A stretch of 64,000 nucleotides of DNA from Paraspadella gotoi (lineage: Eukaryota; Chaetognatha), in NCBI GenBank assembly GCA_051294375.1, contig CM119266.1:13056864-13120863 (forward strand), written 5' to 3'. The first letter of the stretch is position 1, and every line of letters begins with the position of its first letter. Under the pieces are notes generated by a model. The model was not told the origin of the DNA and searched no databases. It worked only from the letters and a program-made list of their open reading frames with translations. This document shows, piece by piece, positions 1 to 10,669 of the stretch. Both the position numbers and the translations under genes were made by a program.

Positions 1-350
1 GTAGGGAATATGGAATGATGTTTAGATGTTTAAATAACTATGTACGAACTTTTCAAATTAAAAGGAACGCCCCGACGTTCGAAATAGTAAAAACTCTCTT
101 TCTCTCTCTCCTGTTTTTAATAATCACCTGCCTCATGTCTCACACGAATTAAATGTAAAAATCCGTCTGAAATATACTTGTCGGGTATGATATTTTTTTT
201 ACTCGCTGCGCTCAGAACAAAGATTGCTTATGTTTCCATTCATCTCATGTCCTTTACAATTAATATAATAGTCGCCTTGTAAAATTATATCAGAAGAAAA
301 AAAATATTGTCTTGAGTCATTCGAAACAAAGACGTCGTTTGTCCAAAAAC

Positions 351-485
351 CTGATGCAGCTGGAGATTCTTTTTGAGACCCGTGTCTCCGCCGTCGAAGA
401 AGAATCTCAGCCCGGGTTCGCGGAGCAGATCGGAGAAAGAGGAAACGTGGTGCGGCATCTTTGCCAGGGTCATGTCGGAGGTCAG
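351..485 (-). CDS. IR copy 1 exon 7: M3-S2 junction
   Basis: Seen: acceptor cctcacag|CTG, 135 nt, starts LTSDMTLAKMPHHVSSFSDL. Known: IRs carry LTS-x-LT-x-P-x-x-x-x-x-I-x-S-x-x-DLL here, at the start of S2. The donor CATCAG|gttttt is weak, so the 3' border is the least certain of the seven exons. Confidence 0.75.
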
Positions 486-2727
486 CTGTGAGGAGGGGGA
501 GAGGCCGCGATTTTAATGGCAGAATTTTTGGGAATTTTTATTATTTTCATTTTCATTTTTAATTTTTATTTATTACCATTAAAAAATCGTGAAATACAGG
601 AAAAAATTACCACTATAATCTAATCTTGACGAATGACCAAAAATTAGCCCAGTTGCATTGCCGCGAAATTTAACACAACTGCAACAGCAATTCTCTGGAG
701 CCTTCAGCGAACAACATTACTATTATCGCACAATTTTATCTTCAGGGTTTAAACCTGAGCGGAGAACAAGTTGAAGATGATCCAAAAGTAAAAGATCCAA
801 AAGACGGCGAGAAGACGAAGGGCGACGTTGTAGAGGGACCGATTGACATCGTCGAATCCCAAGGCCGCGTAGGTCATGAACCACCTTTGGAACGTCGAGA
901 AAATGAGGAAATGGAAGCCTTAGTTATTAAGTCAAAAGCCCACATTTAGAAAATGACAAGAGTAACAAACAGTTCACCAAAAATTATCTGCCTACACACG
1001 TAGACGCTAGCTGCAGGCGAGAGTAGATTGAAAGCCACGCTGATTTTTTTTTTAATTTAGGAAAGTTGAAAGTAATTTTAGGGACAGAAAGTCGATTTCT
1101 AGACCAAAAACTACCACTATAATTTATTTTTATAAAATACCATCTGTATTTTATCCAACTGATGAAATGAAAGACAAAAAACATTGACTGAAATTATAAA
1201 ATGTTTGCGTTTGTGTACAACCCGTTAAAAACTCGCTGTAAATAAAACGGAACCATATTTACAGGATTTTGGTAAAGTATCGTCCGTCCTTGAGAAACTG
1301 GTGATATTGCTGAGTGTCTTTCGCGTCGAAGTGCGCGTAATACTGATAAGAATAATATGAAATTGAAATTGATATTAATATTGATATTGAAATTGATATT
1401 GACTTGCCATTTCATTAGCCTCCGAATGATCTTTTAATTTTTAATAATTTTAAAGTTTCTCACTTTTGAAGGGGGATAAATGACGTCGATGGCAATGACC
1501 GCAACGAAGCCGATTGGAACGACGGCGACAATCAGCAACCATCCATCGATGGTGAAAGACTGGCGAGGCGGGGAAGGCAATTAGGTCAGCATCGATGCAA
1601 TCGGTCAATTAAGAATGTATCAAAAAGGTTAGTAAATCGGACGATACAAAGACGAGCGTTTCACGATAGCGTTTTTAACTCATAAGTCGTTGAAATTAAA
1701 ACGATTCGGGCGCGTTGACCATAACCGTTTTTGACGTGCCCTCAGCGCCCTCTTTATCCATTTCCGACACGCCCACCTTTGCCATGTAAGTCTGAAGTCC
1801 CTCGTTCTCGTTCCCGCGGTTCCACTTCATGACGATAGCGATGCCCGCGGACATGAAAGCCCTGGAGAAGTCGACCACGTTGACGAGTTGTGGCTGAATG
1901 TAGTAATAGGTGAGCGCCATGTCCGCCCTGCCGGAAATTAGCTCGTTCACCATGCCGATCCATTGGCCGGTCGTCTCGTTTAACTTGCCTATTGCGTCGT
2001 GTGTTAAAAGGATTGTTAAAGGTGTAGACTGTAGAGATGTTAACATTTTCTAAACGAATCACTGATAAATGAGAGCATCTCTTATCATATAATCATTGAC
2101 AACATTTTTTATGAGATATTGATTATCATCATTACTAATTATTTCCTATCACGGTTTTGTATTAATTATCGCTTACCCCACAGTCCTAGCTCGCTGGGGT
2201 TTTGATAAAGCTTGAACTTTATCGGACATAAACGAAGAAAATCTTGAAACATGTCGGGGCAGAAGCCAATTAAATCGTCCAGCCTCGCATTACGCTCTGT
2301 ATAGCAGCGGGGAATCGTGGGAAGGTTAAGCTCGACGAGGATGAGATAAGGTAACAACCAAGGGGAATATCCTATTGTTGTGAGTGATAGCAAATATTAT
2401 AATAACAGTCATAGCTTGACGGAACACTACTCGCTTTTTCCCCTACATTTGCCGAAAAAAAGTTTTTAAGCTATGATTTACTTTCCTTCGCCTTTGAACT
2501 CACCCTTCTACTGATGGTTCTCGTCCGCTTGACTTACCTTTCTTTTCTTCACTGGTCCGATTGTCCCAGAGGCTCCACCCGTATTCGGCGTAAACGATGG
2601 AAAACTCTTCCTCCTTCATGGAATCGCAGATGCTCTTCAACGACTCCAGCTCGTCAATGCCGCCGACGACGCGGGCGAGGCTGACGCTGAAGAAGACGGC
2701 GACGACCCACTCCACCGACCGGAGCAT
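351..2727 (-). CDS. IR-type ionotropic glutamate receptor, copy 1 (5' seven exons; 3' end outside window)
   Basis: Seen: seven exons at 2727-2538, 2296-2177, 1988-1777, 1559-1464, 1342-1263, 884-755 and 485-351, each with AG/GT borders, sum to 963 nt or 321 codons without a stop, with every splice phase matching. Order: hydrophobic signal peptide (residues ~1-22), S1 half of the ligand-binding domain (~64-174), M1 (~181-199), pore/M3 (~240-276), start of S2 (277-321). Known: ADMALT...VVDFS in exon 3 matches the S1 block of iGluRs (ADIAVAPLT...VIDFS), and LTSDMTL after M3 matches the M3-S2 junction of insect IRs. There is no room for an amino-terminal domain, as in most divergent IRs. The start at 2727 gives a signal peptide; an in-frame ATG further upstream (2853) would bury it. 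Potential N-glycosylation sites lie at N56 and N107. Inferred: a ligand-gated cation channel in the plasma membrane of a sensory neuron. The rest of S2 and M4 lie left of position 1. Ligand unknown. Confidence 0.85.
755..884 (-). CDS. IR copy 1 exon 6: pore loop and M3
   Basis: Seen: acceptor ttccaaag|GTGG, donor GCTCAG|gtttaa, 130 nt. Encodes a pore-like stretch, then the hydrophobic FWIIFNLFSAQ at the M3 position. The SYTANLAAF motif of classical iGluRs is not kept. The second copy lacks one A in an AAAA run here, which breaks the frame. Confidence 0.78.
1263..1342 (-). CDS. IR copy 1 exon 5: M1-pore loop
   Basis: Seen: acceptor ttcttatcag|TAT, donor CCT|gtaaat, 80 nt, phase 0 to 2. Encodes YYAHFDAKDTQQYHQFLKDG and a short remainder. 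Inferred: cytoplasmic loop between M1 and the pore. This is the least conserved exon; its assignment rests on splice sites and phase. Confidence 0.65.
1464..1559 (-). CDS. IR copy 1 exon 4: transmembrane segment M1
   Basis: Seen: acceptor cgccag|TCT, donor AAAA|gtgaga, 96 nt, phase 0 both sides. It encodes SFTIDGWLLIVAVVPIGFVA followed by more hydrophobic residues, a clear membrane helix at the position expected of M1. Confidence 0.82.
1777..1988 (-). CDS. IR copy 1 exon 3: core of S1 ligand-binding half
   Basis: Seen: acceptor gcaatag|GC, donor AAAG|gtgggc, 212 nt. Contains GQWIGMVNELISGRADMALT and VVDFSRAFMSAGIAIVM, the most recognisable iGluR sequence in the window. The usual PLT is replaced by YYY, and the arginine that binds the glutamate alpha-carboxylate is replaced by leucine (residue 138). 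Known: loss of that arginine is common in IRs that bind ligands other than glutamate. Confidence 0.9.
2177..2296 (-). CDS. IR copy 1 exon 2: start of S1
   Basis: Seen: acceptor tatacag|AG, donor GGG|gtaagc, 120 nt, phase 1 in and out. It encodes DDLIGFCPDMFQDFLRL and YQNPSELGLWG. Known: this corresponds to the iGluR stretch GxCxDLxxxLxxxxxFxYxLxxxxDGxYG that opens S1. Confidence 0.82.
2538..2727 (-). CDS. IR copy 1 exon 1: signal peptide and N-terminus
   Basis: Seen: begins MLRSVEWVVAVFFSVSLARV, a typical hydrophobic signal sequence, followed by an acidic linker with one N-glycosylation motif (NRT). It ends at AAAG|gtaagt, a near-perfect donor, leaving phase 1. The matching exon in the second copy lost one G just after the ATG and is out of frame. 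Confidence 0.8.
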
Positions 2728-2853
2728 CTTCCGGCGCCGAGACTTTGTAGATGCCGAACCGAGACCGGAAAATGGGCGGTCAAGGACGTGGCGGGAAGAT
2801 AATTCTGTCCGGTCGCGGGAGTCGGGCGGCGGCTGAGGGATTTGGTCGATCAT

Positions 2854-4500
2854 AATGTCGATACATTTTTTTTTATTTCAATGAGAACTCTTTGTCTTTC
2901 TTATCCCGTCTAAAATTATAAAATAATCGACTCGTTGAAAAAAAAAAAATTAATGTCAGCGGAAAGAAGAAATCCTTGGAAAACCGGATCCAGGAAACGG
3001 AGACGAAAAAAAAAGTTAGAAAAGTCGCCCCCCCGAATTCCGGGTGAGTTTTGCACAGCGCCTCGGGCTGTTTTGTTTGTCTATTTTTGCTTTAAGTCGC
3101 TCAGCGTGGGACTTCTCGTTGCCCTTGGGGTGTCAGCTTTTTGAAGTTTTCTCGACTACTGGTTTGAAGAATGGAGAAAAGAGAGAGAGAGAGTAAGAAA
3201 GAGAGAGAGAGATTTATTTTAAAAGCAAGTAACTCTTTTTGAACTCGAGGGAGCGAGTTATTTTAATCGAGAGACCTGCTCCTCATCCTCGCGTTGTTGT
3301 TGTCACGAAATCGACGAGATTTCGTGACGAAAAATTTCATCGGAACTCGTTTCTCGTTTTTTCTTTTTATTAATTAAGTATACTAGTTAGTAGTTAGTAG
3401 TTAATTTTCGAATAAGGTAGAAATTTTTGAATCCGATTTTATTTCAATTATCCACGTAGCTTTTTTAAGTTTTGCTCATTGAGATATCTGGGCGCAGGTT
3501 TCGAATGAATCTCGTCATAAATTATTAGCCATAAAAAAATTAATCGGTTTCAGAGGACAATGTATTTTTTTACTAAAGGGGGAAAAATATAGGTTGTCTG
3601 TGACCTGGACTTAAATAATTGATCATTTTGAAACGAGTTTTTAAACGCACTGTAAACTCGCTCTTGTTTCGTGACTATTTATAGTTTTTGGTAAAAGTGC
3701 TTAGTAAATGGTGGTAAAAAGCAAAAAGTATCATAATATTCTGCTTTCGCATATGCACAATCTCGAAGGTTTATTTGAACATGTTTATTCCTCTTTCTTT
3801 CTACTGAGGCGACTACACTACAAACTTTTTTCCTTAATTTTTATCAATACATAAATATTACATATGTATAGCAACCTCTCTTTTGGAGAGCAGATTTTGA
3901 CTAGAATATAGCAAGGTTCACCTTTGATAATATATAGAAAGCAATAACAGTCGAACGAAATCGTATGCTAACTTATTGACTTTTGACTTTTTCTCGCTTC
4001 TAGATGCAAGATGTCGCTGCTTCGAAAACTAAGTGATGGTGGTAAAAAAAATTCAACAAGAGAGCAGGTCGCCTTTTTAAAAGGTTATTAATGCTAGACG
4101 AAAATTTCATTTATAATTATGTTCATTTCACTTGGAGCGATTAATACTATAAATGGGACAGAATTTAGCAAAGGAAGTGAATCTAAGACCATCTTCCCAG
4201 TCCGTGAGTCGTAAATTTAAGTTGAGTCTCCGGCGCGCCAGACTTCTAAAATCCCATAATCTAATGATAGTTTTTCTAAATTTATTATCAACAAATTAAA
4301 ACAAAATTGAAAAAAAAAGTTTTATAGTATTAGTCGTACATAAATGTACTCTGAATACTTTTTTTTTCGGTTGAAAAACGATGATGGTCTCGGGCTTTGC
4401 CATCTTCCATTTTCTTTCGCCTTAAATCTTTGATATCATCGAAAATTCAGACAGCTGGAATCCATAAAGCCTTTCTTCCGTCTCGCGCGCGCTGGCGGAA
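2854..4500. other. 5' flank of IR copy 1
   Basis: No coding signal seen. AT-rich sequence with short GA runs (3180-3212) and a perfect hairpin at 3303-3327. It should hold the IR promoter, but I cannot point to a TATA box or initiator with confidence. Confidence 0.4.
3303..3327. other. Perfect 10-bp hairpin upstream of IR copy 1
   Basis: Seen: TCACGAAATC, loop GACGA, then GATTTCGTGA. In block A' (about 26782-26805) one A of the right arm is missing, so the perfect palindrome exists only here. No known binding site recognised. Confidence 0.5.
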
Positions 4501-4504
4501 TATA

Positions 4505-4540
4505 TCGCTGCCTTTTGTTAGGAAATGGAGAGAGAGAGAG

Positions 4541-4604
<64 letters not shown>
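4505..4604 (+). repeat. (GA)n microsatellite, interrupted
   Basis: Runs of gagaga broken by gg and aag. The counterpart in block A' is 27993-28087. Confidence 0.85.
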
Positions 4605-4607
<3 letters not shown>

Positions 4608-4623
4608 TCGATATCTTCTTTGT

Positions 4624-5007
4624 TTAAAGCTTGAATGAAAATGGTGCGGATATTTCTTCAGCTTTCAAGTCTTCCTTTACTAACAACACTATGGAACCTT
4701 GGATGTGACGAGACTTCGAGACTTCTCGTTCCGCGAATTTCCTGACCTTTTTCTTCCATTTTTTTCTCTCTCTCGAAGAATATTTTCTTTTCGGTCCTGA
4801 AAACCGAAGAGAAGTAAAAGAAAAATGGGAGGAAGAGAAGGAGAATCCTTTGAAATGTGAAGCCCGTGAGACCTGGAGAGAGTGGAGGCTGAACCCGGTA
4901 AGAAACTCGGATAGGTAAGAAAGGAGAGAATCAGACATCAGTTCAATAGTGGAATAATATTCAGGATAGAACAATCTTTTAACTTTAAACCTTCTTCGAG
5001 TGGTCAA
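4624..5007 (-). other. 127-codon open frame, probably not a gene
   Basis: Seen: a basic, Ser-rich open frame in block A. The counterpart in block A' (about 28120-28500) is split by indels. No domain, no splice sites of note, no relatives recognised. It sits between two microsatellites. Kept only because it is the longest non-repeat frame in this flank. Confidence 0.15.
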
Positions 5008-5238
5008 GGAAGTTCATTTGATCTTGGAGAGGCACCTCATTTCGATTGCCGTACCAGTTTTGTCTTTTTGAGTCTCTCGTTCCCTTTCTCTTTCATGAAT
5101 AGATCCCAAACTCGTAACATGACAAATTCGTCAGCGACGTTCACTTAATATAAAGGTGTTTCGCTACCAAAGAAGGATTTGTCATGAATTAAAGTAAAGG
5201 GGGAAGAAAAAGGATAAAAGAAGAAAAAACCAAGGAGG

Positions 5239-5386
<148 letters not shown>

Positions 5387-5995
5387 TCCCTTCTCCCGGA
5401 GAAGAATTCCGTTCACGTTCGCGAAAAGCTTAATGGCGAATGATAACAAAAGAAAAAGAATGATGGGAAAACGGGGTCCATTTAAAGCGAAAAAAAGAAG
5501 AGGAAAAAGAAAAAAAAAAGAATAAAACATTGGGATTTGCATGAAAAAGAAGTATTCAGAAAAAAAAAAGCAGGTGCTCGTTTTTCACCTGAGCCAGCTG
5601 TGCCTTTTTTCGGCGCTTACGAAGCGTCTACATGGAATAAAAGAAATCTATTTTTATTCATTTTTTTATATATTATATATTATATGTATTATTTCTCCTC
5701 AAATTTTTATTTGTGGCTCTTTTGAGGGTCAACGATTTCTGCTCTCGAGGTCGTTCGGCGTCCAAAGAGAAATTCTTTTGACTCGCGTAGGAATTCGTAA
5801 AGGTCCAGAGTTCGAGACTGGATGTAGCTAAAAAATTTAATAGTAAATAGTAAGAGCGCAAGTAAAAGCTTTTCAAAATGACCAAAACCGAGAGCTTTTG
5901 GAAGCAACAATATATAATCCAAATGAGACCCATAACAATTTCAACAACCAGTCTTCTCGCGACCCACTCACTCACTCCTTCATCGCACCCGTCCA

Positions 5996-6956
5996 NNNNN
6001 NNNNNNNNNNNNNNNNNNNNNNNNNNNNNNNNNNNNNNNNNNNNNNNNNNNNNNNNNNNNNNNNNNNNNNNNNNNNNNNNNNNNNNNNNNNNNNNNNNNN
6101 NNNNNNNNNNNNNNNNNNNNNNNNNNNNNNNNNNNNNNNNNNNNNNNNNNNNNNNNNNNNNNNNNNNNNNNNNNNNNNNNNNNNNNNNNNNNNNNNNNNN
6201 NNNNNNNNNNNNNNNNNNNNNNNNNNNNNNNNNNNNNNNNNNNNNNNNNNNNNNNNNNNNNNNNNNNNNNNNNNNNNNNNNNNNNNNNNNNNNNNNNNNN
6301 NNNNNNNNNNNNNNNNNNNNNNNNNNNNNNNNNNNNNNNNNNNNNNNNNNNNNNNNNNNNNNNNNNNNNNNNNNNNNNNNNNNNNNNNNNNNNNNNNNNN
6401 NNNNNNNNNNNNNNNNNNNNNNNNNNNNNNNNNNNNNNNNNNNNNNNNNNNNNNNNNNNNNNNNNNNNNNNNNNNNNNNNNNNNNNNNNNNNNNNNNNNN
6501 NNNNNNNNNNNNNNNNNNNNNNNNNNNNNNNNNNNNNNNNNNNNNNNNNNNNNNNNNNNNNNNNNNNNNNNNNNNNNNNNNNNNNNNNNNNNNNNNNNNN
6601 NNNNNNNNNNNNNNNNNNNNNNNNNNNNNNNNNNNNNNNNNNNNNNNNNNNNNNNNNNNNNNNNNNNNNNNNNNNNNNNNNNNNNNNNNNNNNNNNNNNN
6701 NNNNNNNNNNNNNNNNNNNNNNNNNNNNNNNNNNNNNNNNNNNNNNNNNNNNNNNNNNNNNNNNNNNNNNNNNNNNNNNNNNNNNNNNNNNNNNNNNNNN
6801 NNNNNNNNNNNNNNNNNNNNNNNNNNNNNNNNNNNNNNNNNNNNNNNNNNNNNNNNNNNNNNNNNNNNNNNNNNNNNNNNNNNNNNNNNNNNNNNNNNNN
6901 NNNNNNNNNNNNNNNNNNNNNNNNNNNNNNNNNNNNNNNNNNNNNNNNNNNNNNNN
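5996..6956. other. Assembly gap (N)
   Basis: 961 N. The homologous interval in block A' (about 29440-30180) is real sequence: a Pro/CCN-rich GC segment, a (GA)n tract and AT-rich DNA. Confidence 0.95.
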
Positions 6957-7244
6957 TCGCTTGCTAATGATTTTTCTACGCGAGATAGACAAAGAAACCG
7001 AATGATTTTTATTTCAATTTTGAGTTAATGATTGTTTGCCTCTGGTTGATGGTTATGATTTTATGGCTCCATCGATAATCAATAAATGATAAATATAGAA
7101 CATTGCGACGACGCATACAACCCTAGATAAAATCTATTTTCGATCATTTGCCTATTAGTCGTCATAACTACCTAAATCTAATTCTTATAACTGTCACTAC
7201 ATACATTGATCAAAAATAAAAAATATCAACGACCACCCACGGAC

Positions 7245-7260
7245 GCAGAGTGCGCTCTGC
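7245..7260. other. Short GC-rich hairpin
   Basis: GCAGAG-TGCG-CTCTGC, followed by further GCAG repeats to 7300. Present in both duplicated blocks. Function unknown. Confidence 0.4.
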
Positions 7261-7975
7261 AGCAGTATTCTGCAACAGCGCAGTCCGCAGCAGACTCACG
7301 TTATGAGGATATTCCGAGATTCGAAAGGGAATAAAAGATTCGGACAAACGGAACNNNNNNNNNNNNNNNNNNNNNNNNNNNNNNNNNNNNNNNNNNNNNN
7401 NNNNNNNNNNNNNNNNNNNNNNNNNNNNNNNNNNNNNNNNNNNNNNNNNNNNNNNNNNNNNNNNNNNNNNNNNNNNNNNNNNNNNNNNNNNNNNNNNNNN
7501 NNNNNNNNNNTTTTTGTCGATGGGATTTTTGAGGGATGGAAAGGGAGAAAGGGTCGTTTCAAATGGAAGAGAAGTGATAAAAAGAGTGACAGAGGAGTGA
7601 TAAGATGAGGAAATTTACTGAAATTTAAGGAGGAATTTGATAAAAGAAGATTGGAAATATGTAAAATAACATTCTTTGTACTATAAAAAAGGATTGCAAA
7701 AGAGTGGACAAAGAGAGAACGCAAGATTATGAATAAAGAGGAGAGAGAGAAAAAAGTAATAATAGAAGTTGAAAGTGTGAAGATCACAGAAGTCGAGAAA
7801 TAGGAAAAAAGAAAAATGAAGAAAGAAGAGTTAGGGGGCGTGGAGGGAAGGGGGGGAGGGGGGGCGGGGGGGGGGGGGCGAGAGGAAGGTGAGACCGCAG
7901 ACTGCGAGGACTATGGGGATCAATCTTCACGCTTTTTTGATTTCCCTTCGCGCGGAAAAACGATGAAGGGATTCT

Positions 7976-9090
7976 TTCCTTCGTTTTTTCTTCTCTTCTT
8001 TTTTCTTTTCTTTTCTTTTCTTTTCTTTTCTTTTCTTATCTTTTTTCTTTGTTCTTTCTTTCTTTCTTTCTTGTCTTTTCTTTACTCTTCTCTTTCTTTC
8101 TTTCTTTCTTCCTTTGCTTTGTCCTGTTCTTTATATTTCTTTTAAGTTGATTTTCCCAGATTCTGTAGAGGCTATTACTCTTTTTTTTTTTCATTTACAT
8201 TTTCTTTTGTTTTATTATAACGGACGGTTGGTATAGGTCCTCTTTTTCTTTGCCTCATTTTCTTCCTATCGTATATGTATCAAGTTATTTTTTTGGTTTT
8301 TGATTTCGTGTGACTATATTTTTGTTATTTTTGTCGCTTTCTTTTTGACGTTTGTTCTTTCTATTAACCGTTGTTTGTCCTGCGACTCTATAACTTCGTC
8401 GTTTACTTAATTTTTCTTCTTTTCTTCCTAATCCGTTTTTTCGTATGATTCTTTCTTTCGTTTCTTCTTTTATTTTCTTTTAGGAAATTCTTTTTTGTTC
8501 AGGTTGAGGTTTTGTGTCTCTTTTAAATCCTTTTGTTTTTCTTCTTTTCGTAATTGTTTCTGTTCCTTTAAACTTTTCTTTTCTCTGGAAATACACTATC
8601 TTTACTCAACCCTGATGAACCTGTTTCTTTGTTAAAGTTGTTATATTTAAATTTTGTAAATGGCAAAGATGTATTTCAGTTAAATTAAATTGTTGGGGAT
8701 TCTTATTCTTATTGGGTTCTTTTAATTCCCTCCGTTTTTTTTTTCTCCCTACTTCCGCCTTTTATGTCTCTACTTATCTCTTAATCTTTCTATATTTATG
8801 TCCCAATTTTTTTTTTAATTTTTCTTATTTTTCCACTTATTTGTTTAAGTTTCTCTTTCCTGTGGTCTTGTTTTCTTTCTTTTTTGTCTTCTTTTCTTTT
8901 TTTCCTCTCGCCCTTTCTTTCTTGTCTTTCTTTTCTTTCTTCTTGTATCTGTTCCATTCTTTCTTTTTTCTTTCTTGTTCTTCCTTTCTTTTATCTTCTT
9001 CTGGTTCATTTCTCTTTTTTACTTTCTCTTTCTGCTTTTTTTAGTCTTTTTCCTTCTTCTTCTTTCTTTCTTTTTTTCTTCACCAAACTT
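7976..9090 (+). repeat. Long pyrimidine tract (TTTC-rich)
   Basis: Over 1 kb that is almost all T and C on the plus strand, built from degenerate TTTC/TTTTC units. The equivalent in block A' (31256-31556) contains two nearly pure (TTTC)n runs. The long 'SFFLFF' frames here are translations of this tract, not genes. Confidence 0.85.
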
Positions 9091-9350
9091 CTCTAGTGAA
9101 ATGGAAACCAATTCCTTTCTTTTCTCTGGAATGGATAAGTTTAGGAATAAAACCAGTCAAAGAAAAAAATCTTTCGCAAGTGTTCCCGCCTATAGCTGAC
9201 ATCGACAGGGACGAAAAATAAGTAAGACTGGAGCGCCTGTCAGCACTGCCTGAGCATCCGCTGGTGGCTTCGCGGAAATGAATAATCGAGCCTATTGAGT
9301 TAATTATAGGGACTCTGATTGGAGCAGTACGGACTGGACAGGCCAATAAG

Positions 9351-9396
9351 ACGAGAGAGAGAGAGGAGAAGAGGAGAGATGAGAGAGAGGAGACGA

Positions 9397-9428
<32 letters not shown>

Positions 9429-9447
9429 TGAGAGAGAGAGAGAGGAA

Positions 9448-9478
<31 letters not shown>
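9351..9478 (+). repeat. (GA)n microsatellite
   Basis: Interrupted GA repeat beginning about 160 bp beyond the right edge of block A. Confidence 0.85.
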
Positions 9479-9479
9479 A

Positions 9480-9800
9480 AAATTTTATGCTATGGAAGGT
9501 TAGAGTGTGGGTATGAGAGTCCGTTAGCGGTGTGCAATCCGCAACGGCGGGAAAGAAGACCACGGGGAGTAAACGCGCACAGAGGGAGATGTCTTACGAG
9601 TTTGGGTTAGCCCTGGGGGGTGAGGGACGGCCGTTCAGAAAAGAAGCCGGACGACCTTGGGGGTGGCAAAGATGGACACAAGGAAGGGAAAATACAAGGA
9701 GGCGACCCTCAGAAGGAGAGGGTAGGGAAGGGAGCGCCATGGTGGTTCAGCCCAGACCGTTCATGGCTACTAAAGGGGTTATAGAAGTTACGGGATAGTA
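9480..9800 (+). other. Purine-rich, GC-richer stretch with an 88-codon frame
   Basis: Seen: an open frame at 9532-9798 rich in Gly, Arg and Glu, without a recognisable domain. Base composition differs sharply from the AT-rich DNA to the right. Could be a UTR, an exon or a fragment of a mobile element; I cannot tell. Confidence 0.2.
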
Positions 9801-10270
9801 GGGGTCGATATTGAATCATATCAGAACCACACACATGTAGCCGTGCGCTTTATATACACAAAACAATAATGTGTTGGAATGAGGTTAAACATATTTCACA
9901 AGATTCCAGTTCAATTAGATCATCAAGACAAACAATTTTTGCGTAAAAGAAATTAAATTAATTGATAATTGCCTAATTAATTTAATAATTAGACTATGAA
10001 TAAATTAATTATTAATAATAATTAATTTGTTATAGAAAATGATCAGTGAGGCAGATCACGGACAGGTATGTTTGCAATTGCAAAACTTGTTTTTGTCTCA
10101 AGACTTATAGGCCTCACGAATTTAGATCAAAACGCAAGAGACGACATTACAAATATATAATTTTTGTTTGTCCGCGAATCTTTGTATTTGTCCAATCATT
10201 TTTTATTTTTTCGCTTCATTAGTTATTAGAGTTGAAATTTAGAAAAGCAAGGAGAATGAATTCAATTTTT
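9801..10270. other. AT-rich spacer
   Basis: TTAATTAA-rich sequence (9950-10030). Nothing coding seen. Confidence 0.4.
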
Positions 10271-10359
10271 AAAGGTTATGGTTTTTTTGATTGCACTACA
10301 CTCATCTTTTGACGATCCATCGATTCTTGTCCTTTCATCGTTAATTCTTCTCTCACTTT

Positions 10360-10660
10360 GCTCAATCCGCGAACGCCGACCGTTCTTATTTTATATGGCG
10401 AACGGCGTCTTCCTATCGCCGAAGAGTGGATAGATGCCGCTCTCCCGTCTTGCCCGCACCAGCGAACACCGATTTTGGAATGGCGGCGCTTCCGGCGATC
10501 GGGTGACGACCTGCGCCGCTCACGGAGAAAAATAGGCATTCCGGAACGCACGGACTCCCGCTACGGAGCAATCTCGACCCAAATTTCGGAGATCAGCGAT
10601 GGTTCGTGTTCGTTTTTTTGGTCTTTTGTTCGTTTGTTCGTCACGTCCGTCACCAGATTT
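10360..10660 (+). other. GC-rich island with open frames on both strands
   Basis: Seen: CpG-rich island in AT-rich surroundings. A plus-strand frame (10358-10666) contains SCPHQRTPILEWRRF. A minus-strand frame (10276-10551) is very Arg-rich and probably its shadow. No family recognised; an isolated exon or a retroelement fragment are both possible. Confidence 0.22.
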
Positions 10661-10669
10661 AAATAGTAT

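Noticed and set aside
5673-7028. Frames of 375-439 codons
   Set aside because: Almost entirely N; they exist only because a gap contains no stop codons. The same applies to all frames spanning the other gaps (for example 47907-49103).
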